This document shows positions 29,703 to 34,652 of a DNA stretch of 34,652 nucleotides, piece by piece (position 1 is the stretch's first letter; each line of letters opens with the position of its first letter). Under the pieces are notes generated by a model. The model saw only the letters and a program-made list of their open reading frames with translations. It ran no database searches and was not told the DNA's origin. This DNA comes from Candidatus Gastranaerophilales bacterium (GTDB lineage: Bacteria; Cyanobacteriota; Vampirovibrionia; Gastranaerophilales; Gastranaerophilaceae): contig CALURK010000017.1 in NCBI GenBank assembly GCA_944323165.1, positions 1-34,652 on the forward strand. Direction: 5' to 3'. The position numbers were made by a program, and so were the translations under genes.

Positions 29703-30755
29703 ATGAATTATTTAAAAATTAAAAACGATATCTTCAAAATATTAGTAGAGCTTTTTGTTTTTGACAGAAAAAAAAGAAGCATCATAAAAGCTCGCTGGGC
29801 TAAACGAAATTTGGAAAAGTATCTGGTAGTATCAGATACACAAGACAAGGTTGAAGCGGATGTTCAAAACAAGTCCATAGTCCAGCAGTTGTCAACCAAC
29901 AAGGAAAACTTGGAGGCTCATTTCGAGGTTGACCAAGAAGCTCAAAACAAGTCCGTAGTCCAGCAGTTGTCAACCAACAAGGAAAACTTGGAGGCTCATT
30001 TCGAGGTTGACCAAGAGGTTCAAAACAAGTCTGTAGTTCAATCCTTGTCAACCGACAATTTATCTACGTGCGTAGCACTTTGGCAATATTGGCATCAGGG
30101 AAAAGAAAATGCTCCTGATTTAATACAAAAATGCTTTGAAAGTGTTCAAAAGTATGAGAGTGACAAAGAAATTCATGTACTTTCTTTTGATACAATAAAA
30201 AATTACGTTGAAATACCTCAAAAATATTATGATTTATTGAACTCAGGTAAAATTCCTATAGCAATATTCAGCGATATTTTAAGACTTTATTTATTAGAAA
30301 AATACGGTGGATGCTGGGTAGATTCAACTATTTATCTTACGGATAAAATACCTCAAAGCGTTTGGGACTCAGATTTTTGTGTAGTACAAAAAAATCCGCT
30401 AACAGATTTGCAGGAAAATAAAATGTCCTGCTACTTTATCCGCGCAAAAAAAGACAGTGCAAATTTAAGAGCAATAAAACGAAGTATAGAAAATTATTGG
30501 GCAGAAAATGATTTTCTATTAAATTATTTTATGTTTGAACACATATCAACAATGCTTTCTTGCAAAACTCCAGAATTAAAATCTGAATGGGACAATATGC
30601 CTTATCTTGATGGAAATATTATTGGAACACTTCAAACAATGATGGAAAAAGATTTTAATAAAGAAGAATTTAATAATTTAAAAACAAAAACATTTATGCA
30701 TAAACTTACTTACAAAAAACATATATCTGAAACATTTCTGAACAATTTAACATAA
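29703..30755 (+). CDS. Capsular polysaccharide synthesis-type glycosyltransferase with 26-residue repeats
   Basis: The 350-residue product has a basic N-terminal part (1-50), a repeat region (55-119) and a glycosyltransferase domain. That domain carries ALWQYWHQG, SDILRLYLLEKYGGCWVDSTIYL (190-212) and a helical C-terminus. It is the Caps_synth/GT32-like pattern (PF05704). The repeat unit is 26 residues (QNKSVVQQLS...EVDQE), 2.5 copies, polar and likely extended or helical. No Shine-Dalgarno is present; TAAAAT with a TG extension (29682-29690) ends 12 bases before ATG 29703, giving a very short leader. The 3' end overlaps the convergent GT2 by nine bases. Confidence 0.92.
   Translation: MNYLKIKNDIFKILVELFVFDRKKRSIIKARWAKRNLEKYLVVSDTQDKVEADVQNKSIVQQLSTNKENLEAHFEVDQEAQNKSVVQQLSTNKENLEAHFEVDQEVQNKSVVQSLSTDNLSTCVALWQYWHQGKENAPDLIQKCFESVQKYESDKEIHVLSFDTIKNYVEIPQKYYDLLNSGKIPIAIFSDILRLYLLEKYGGCWVDSTIYLTDKIPQSVWDSDFCVVQKNPLTDLQENKMSCYFIRAKKDSANLRAIKRSIENYWAENDFLLNYFMFEHISTMLSCKTPELKSEWDNMPYLDGNIIGTLQTMMEKDFNKEEFNNLKTKTFMHKLTYKKHISETFLNNLT
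29865..30059 (+). repeat. 78-bp tandem repeat inside a glycosyltransferase gene
   Basis: Copies begin at 29865, 29943 and 30021 (partial). The unit of 78 bases is 26 codons, so copy-number change keeps the frame. Copies 1 and 2 are nearly identical, while copy 3 is shorter and more diverged. High DNA identity suggests recent duplication. Confidence 0.93.
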
Positions 30756-31595
30756 ATTTTTATTTTTATATATTGTTTTTCCAAAAATTACCAATTGTGC
30801 CTTTTTCCCGAATCTTATTCGCAAACATTTCTTTCTCAGACTTTTTAATATTTGCAATAAAATCAACAAATGAGCTTTCCAATTACTTTTATCATAAAAT
30901 TTCATCATCCCTTTATAAATTAGTTCAATTTTATCTGTTCCAGAACTATTTATAAAACTATCTGAATGTATTCTCCACATTGTTAACTTCTTATCTAAAT
31001 AATAAAAATTTGTTTTTTGCGCTATTTGAATCCAAAGCCACCAGTCAATAAGGGCAGGTATTGGGGTGTTAAAATCACAGCCAGAAAATAATTCTTTCTT
31101 CAACATCACTATTGAAAAAGTACAAATTACATTTTGTTCTATTAGATTTAAAGACAAATTTTGCTTTTTATATATCTCTTTAAATTTTTTATATAAATCG
31201 ATCTTATCAATGCCATCACCTTCAAATGACTCAAAATCTGAAAATATATATTTAACATCCGGATTACTATCTATCACTTTAATCTTTTCTTCAAGATAAT
31301 TTGGCATATATTTATCATCAGATTCCAAAAAAGATATCCACTCTCCTCCGGCTTTTGAAATCCCAAGTTTTAATGTTTCAGGAAGTCCCTTATTAACACC
31401 ATTTTCATGTTGATATAATTTTATCCTATTATCTTTTTGACAATATGATTTTATTATTTCTACAGAATTATCTGAAGAACCGTCGTCTACAATAATTAAT
31501 TCCCAATCCTTATATGTCTGATTAATTACACTTTCTATAGTTTCTCCAATATATCTAGCATAATTATAGCTGGCTGTTACTATTGATACTAACAT
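30747..31595 (-). CDS. GT2-family glycosyltransferase
   Basis: The product (282 residues) has a GT-A fold: LVSIVTASYN, LIIVDDGSSD, FLESDDKYMP as metal motif, and ALIDWWLWIQ near the acceptor site. It ends in a basic tail with LVIFGKTIYKNK. It probably adds a sugar to the surface glycan. I chose ATG 31595, with GAGGA five bases upstream. An in-frame ATG at 31619 would add eight residues and has TATATT ending six bases upstream, so the leaderless alternative cannot be excluded. Confidence 0.92.
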   Translation of the reverse strand: MLVSIVTASYNYARYIGETIESVINQTYKDWELIIVDDGSSDNSVEIIKSYCQKDNRIKLYQHENGVNKGLPETLKLGISKAGGEWISFLESDDKYMPNYLEEKIKVIDSNPDVKYIFSDFESFEGDGIDKIDLYKKFKEIYKKQNLSLNLIEQNVICTFSIVMLKKELFSGCDFNTPIPALIDWWLWIQIAQKTNFYYLDKKLTMWRIHSDSFINSSGTDKIELIYKGMMKFYDKSNWKAHLLILLQILKSLRKKCLRIRFGKKAQLVIFGKTIYKNKNLC

Positions 31596-31631
31596 TTCAT
31601 TCCTCTTAGTCTTGTACATTATATGAATATA

Positions 31632-32213
31632 TTAAGATAAAAATTCTTTGTGACAATTTATTTCTATCCATTTTTTATCCTTTACATTCTGGAAATCAAT
31701 AGATTTTCCGGCTTCATTAAGCTCATCATACAGTTTAATATCTCTGTGACCAATAATTACTGCAGGATTTCCTGCCACAACAGCACATCTTGGCACAGAT
31801 TTTGTTACTACACTTCCAGCTCCAATAACCGCACCATCTTCAATTTTTACGCCGGGACAAATTGTTACTCTTGCTCCTAACCAACAATTTTTTCCTATTA
31901 CGACTTTTTGTTTGTAATCATATTCATCATAAGGAAGCATTTCTTTGCTTTTATAATTATGGTTAGATGTAAGAATTAAAACATCTAATCCAATTTGAGT
32001 GTGAGAACCTATCTCAAGCCCACCCTCACAACATAGTCTGGAATTATCTCCTATAAATATGTTTTTTCCTAATTTTAAATTTTCTGATGTTCCTATATAA
32101 ACATTTTTTCCTATTATATTATAAGGATATGTTCCATATTTTAATTTTAAACTGTGACGAAGTTTTTTTATCGGAATTAGATTTATAAGGAAATCTTTAA
32201 CTCTTATTCGCAT
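31632..32213 (-). CDS. Hexapeptide-repeat (LbH) O-acetyltransferase
   Basis: The 193-residue product is a left-handed beta-helix acyltransferase of the maltose/WbbJ/galactoside type. Hexapeptide steps run through about 35-165 (IIGKNVYIG, LKLGKNIFIG, VVIGKNCWLG, VKIEDGAVIGAGSVV). TSNHNY carries the likely catalytic His and VAGNPAVIIG is the usual C-terminal turn. It likely O-acetylates a sugar of the surface polysaccharide. I chose ATG 32213: GGAGAG is five bases upstream, and the earlier ATG (32231) lacks support. Confidence 0.94.
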   Translation of the reverse strand: MRIRVKDFLINLIPIKKLRHSLKLKYGTYPYNIIGKNVYIGTSENLKLGKNIFIGDNSRLCCEGGLEIGSHTQIGLDVLILTSNHNYKSKEMLPYDEYDYKQKVVIGKNCWLGARVTICPGVKIEDGAVIGAGSVVTKSVPRCAVVAGNPAVIIGHRDIKLYDELNEAGKSIDFQNVKDKKWIEINCHKEFLS

Positions 32214-32317
32214 AAATTCTCTCCATAGCATTTATAAAAATGCAGAATTCATTTTTCTTGAGCCATTCTTATATTATTGCATAAAAAAATTTTATAAACT
32301 CAAAATATGTAAAGACA

Positions 32318-33235
32318 CTAAAATAATTTAAACATCTTCTTAAATTTATAAACATAATGAATAGACATCGCACGAAAAAAAGAAACTTGATTATTAAAAT
32401 TAATATTTGCCTTATACTTTTCAACATTATCTACAAAATACTTAGGAAAAACTTTAGAAATCTTTAAATTAGCAAAAATATCACCACGTTCTAAAATATC
32501 TTCGTTATTTCTAATTTTTTCAAGTAAAAGCGCATCATTATTTTTATCGACTGTATTTATCTGCTGTTCTACTATCGAATTCATTTTATATTTGATATTT
32601 TCTACATTTCCAATGTAACTGAAATGCCACCCGCCATTTTTAATTCTTCTTCCCTTAACAAATCTCAAATAAGTAGGTAATCCGTATTTTGAATATAAAC
32701 AGTACCTTTTATTTTTTTCACTAACCTCTTTTTTAGGATTAACTAACTCCTCGTATCTGCAAATTTTAGAACTTTTACAACAAGGAATTGTTATATACAA
32801 AGAATTATAACTAAATCCAAATCTTAGCTGAACTAAAGAGCATATACCTTTTTTATATTTTTTTATAGCTTCAGGATTTGGAATCTCATCACAATCGGAA
32901 ATTATTATCACATCATCCGGTTTGCAATTAGTTAAGCCCCTCATTATTGCATCTCTTTGGTAATTTTCATAAAGCCATTTATTACCGTCACAACTTGTTT
33001 TAGAATTCTCCAAATCAGGAAAATCGTCTACTTTTATGTACACAATTTTATCCAGAAACTTACTAAATCTATCCTTATTTTGCTCAAAAATATATTCCTT
33101 ATCTTTACCTGTATGAGTCTTATTTGCTTCCGTTATGACAAAATAATCAACGTAATTATATAAAATATTCAATCTCATTTCTAAAATATCTAATTCGTTA
33201 AAAAACGAGAAGCAATCGTATATCATAATCCTCAT
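32318..33235 (-). CDS. GT17-family glycosyltransferase
   Basis: The 305-residue product matches family GT17 (related to the beta-1,4-N-acetylglucosaminyltransferase family). The start IYDCFSFFNELDILEMRLNIL is the family hallmark, followed by FVITEANKTHTGK, RDAIMRGL and the metal motif SDCDEIPN (113-120). GGWHFSYIGNVE lies near the C-terminus. In bacteria these act in surface polysaccharide loci and the sugar is usually unknown. The start at 33235 is uncertain; TATATT lies 13 bases upstream, with no good Shine-Dalgarno. Confidence 0.93.
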   Translation of the reverse strand: MRIMIYDCFSFFNELDILEMRLNILYNYVDYFVITEANKTHTGKDKEYIFEQNKDRFSKFLDKIVYIKVDDFPDLENSKTSCDGNKWLYENYQRDAIMRGLTNCKPDDVIIISDCDEIPNPEAIKKYKKGICSLVQLRFGFSYNSLYITIPCCKSSKICRYEELVNPKKEVSEKNKRYCLYSKYGLPTYLRFVKGRRIKNGGWHFSYIGNVENIKYKMNSIVEQQINTVDKNNDALLLEKIRNNEDILERGDIFANLKISKVFPKYFVDNVEKYKANINFNNQVSFFRAMSIHYVYKFKKMFKLF

Positions 33236-33332
33236 TTACATTAAAAGTAATATACATATCTTATTTTATAGTACCACAAATACTTCCTTTTGTTAAAAAA
33301 AGTATTTTATTCATTTTAGCAATAAAGCAATA

Positions 33333-34226
33333 TTATATAAAATTTACTTTTTTTAAATATTCATAATTTACAAAAAACACATTTTCTTTATTTTTCAAAA
33401 AATAATTATAAACGGCAGAATTTTTACCATAACTATTATCTATCAAAAAAACTTTTTTATTTAATTTTGTTGCACATATAGCAACATGTAATCTGTCGGT
33501 CACAACAGTTTCAAACATGTCAATCGTATCAATAAAAATTTTTGACATAGCATAAGCCAGTTTTTTATTACTCCAATCTGCCGATTTACAGTTAGATAAA
33601 TCAAAATTATTAAAAGGCTTGTTTTCAATAGTTTTTTCAACATCATCCCTTAAAAAATAGCCGATTTTTAAATTATCATATTTTTTGAGAGCTTTTTTAA
33701 TTTTTTTATCTACTCTCAAATAAAACTTTCTATAAATCTTTAAATTTTCAAAAAGATTATTTGATACAAGATATATATTCTTAACCCCCTTCTGTAATTC
33801 AGAAATATCAGCATTTATAACCATATCGTCAGCTAAATAAATCTGAGATTTAATATTAGATTTTTTAAGATAATCAAAACTTTTTTCTTCACGTGCAAAT
33901 ACAATAAATCTTTCATCTAAAACATTAATTAAATCAGGACAATTATTAAAACTTGACGGTAATATAATACATTTTTTCAAATTTTTATCTTTAAAAATTT
34001 CTAAAGTTTTTTGATAACAATCTCTATAATCCCTAATCCAAACTCCCCCACCACTATATACTAAATTAAAAGGTTCATTTGGAACTTTATCAAAAATTTT
34101 ATAATTAAATTTTTCACTATCAAAAAATTGGTACGTAGACGCCGTGATAACACAATCACCAAGATTACCCGGATTTGACATATAATAAAAATCATTAAAA
34201 TTCTTTAAACAATCCAATAATATCAT
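33333..34226 (-). CDS. Polysaccharide pyruvyl transferase family protein
   Basis: The 297-residue product has the PF04230 pattern: SNPGNLGDCVITASTYQFF, VYSGGGVWIRDY, ILPSSFNN, FAREEKS and the C-terminal VTDRLHVAICATKLNKKVFLID. Members transfer a pyruvate ketal, or in some relatives act as sugar transferases, on exopolysaccharides and wall polymers. It follows the partial GT2 gene by five bases on the same strand, so they share a transcript. The region is very AT-rich. Confidence 0.93.
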   Translation of the reverse strand: MILLDCLKNFNDFYYMSNPGNLGDCVITASTYQFFDSEKFNYKIFDKVPNEPFNLVYSGGGVWIRDYRDCYQKTLEIFKDKNLKKCIILPSSFNNCPDLINVLDERFIVFAREEKSFDYLKKSNIKSQIYLADDMVINADISELQKGVKNIYLVSNNLFENLKIYRKFYLRVDKKIKKALKKYDNLKIGYFLRDDVEKTIENKPFNNFDLSNCKSADWSNKKLAYAMSKIFIDTIDMFETVVTDRLHVAICATKLNKKVFLIDNSYGKNSAVYNYFLKNKENVFFVNYEYLKKVNFI

Positions 34227-34231
34227 ATTAC

Positions 34232-34652
34232 TTATTTGTCCCTAACAGCACTTTTGTAATCCATTTTTAAATAGTCTTGAAATCTTTTGTATAAAAATTT
34301 TTCATTTTTATCTAAAAGTCCAGATTTTTTGTAATATTCAAAAATAATAGGAATCAAACCTATATATGTAAAAGTTTTTTTATCAGTAGCCACAATTGAA
34401 TTATTTCTTTGAAAATAATTGTAAAAAGGCTTGTCAATATAATAACCCGTATTAACCCAAGCAGAATACATCATCCAAAAAACATTATCTTCATAATTAT
34501 ATCCCTTAGGGAAAATACACTTCCTATCTTTTATTATAGAAGTTTTAAAAATTTTAGACCAAACAGTAACAGGAGTTTTTATAATAACTTTGTCATTCAA
34601 TTTTTTAAAACCTCTGAAAGGAAGTTTTTGTATTTCTATATTACCGTTTTCA
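34232..34652 (-). CDS. Glycosyltransferase (GT2-like), C-terminal part, cut by window edge
   Basis: The frame is open to the right edge, so the start lies outside the window. The visible 139 residues contain VTVWSKIFKTSIIKDRKCIFPKGYNYEDNVFW, the typical C-terminal part of GT2 enzymes in capsule loci (W-x-K, then E-D as the catalytic region). YNYFQRNNSI and a basic helical end follow. An internal TTG at 34600 is not the real start. The N-terminal nucleotide-sugar domain cannot be checked here. Confidence 0.85.
   Translation of the reverse strand, partial: ENGNIEIQKLPFRGFKKLNDKVIIKTPVTVWSKIFKTSIIKDRKCIFPKGYNYEDNVFWMMYSAWVNTGYYIDKPFYNYFQRNNSIVATDKKTFTYIGLIPIIFEYYKKSGLLDKNEKFLYKRFQDYLKMDYKSAVRDK

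Noticed and set aside
29800-30051. 83-codon minus-strand frame with repeated C-F-E motifs
   Set aside because: It is the antisense shadow of the 78-bp tandem repeat in the glycosyltransferase gene.
1-34652. tRNA, rRNA, riboswitch or insertion sequence
   Set aside because: No cloverleaf, rRNA core motif, known riboswitch element or transposase was recognised on either strand; a covariance-model search would be needed to exclude small RNAs.

Overview
The window is AT-rich bacterial DNA. It looks like a member of the Melainabacteria/Vampirovibrionia (Candidatus Gastranaerophilales type) or a close non-photosynthetic relative of Cyanobacteria. This placement is an inference from gene style: a DivIVA/ATPase-b-like coiled-coil protein of the kind conserved in Cyanobacteria, many short interspersed hairpin repeats, and a small protein with an N-terminal MKI...VSFKA pattern. 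No rRNA, tRNA, CRISPR array or insertion sequence was found.

Layout. 1-296: hairpin repeat plus a 91-bp tandem repeat. 297-1941: fliQ, a small exported protein and fliR, with overlapping stops and starts. 1938-4176 (minus): comF and metG. 4236-7154 (plus): a dCMP deaminase-family gene, coaBC, a Nif3-family gene and an exported protein. 7155-7564: an array of G-rich and hairpin repeats. 7565-9439 (minus): an orphan sensor kinase. 9573-10589: ribD. 10576-11613 (minus): the coiled-coil protein and a truncated paralogue. 11683-13337: rpe and an orphan OppD/DppD-type ATPase. 13343-14587 (minus): a YhaM-like HD protein and a small glycine-rich membrane protein. 14738-16309: a strongly degenerate hybrid-cluster-protein homologue. 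16299-19882 (minus): murD-ftsW-murG. 19992-20950: a small regulator and a PPP-family phosphatase. 20966-34652: a surface-polysaccharide region with a radical SAM enzyme, a GT2-DUF1796 fusion, several glycosyltransferases (GT2, GT4-like, GT8, GT17, capsular-synthesis type), a hexapeptide acetyltransferase and a pyruvyl transferase. An XRE regulator and typA interrupt it.

How the genes fit together. The left and middle parts are mostly housekeeping: translation, CoA and riboflavin synthesis, pentose phosphate, and peptidoglycan precursor and septal wall synthesis. The right third makes or decorates a cell-surface glycan and is the most AT-rich and accessory-looking part.

Main observations. (1) Many transcription-unit heads lack a Shine-Dalgarno sequence and have a TANNNT box ending 6 bases (sometimes 7) before the start codon, which predicts leaderless mRNAs. 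(2) An Hcp-like protein has lost about half of its metal ligands. (3) Palindromic repeats sit in frame inside coaBC and murD, and one hairpin family shows a base-paired compensatory change. (4) There are tandem repeats before fliQ and inside a glycosyltransferase. (5) Most convergent gene pairs overlap or nearly touch with no terminator between them.
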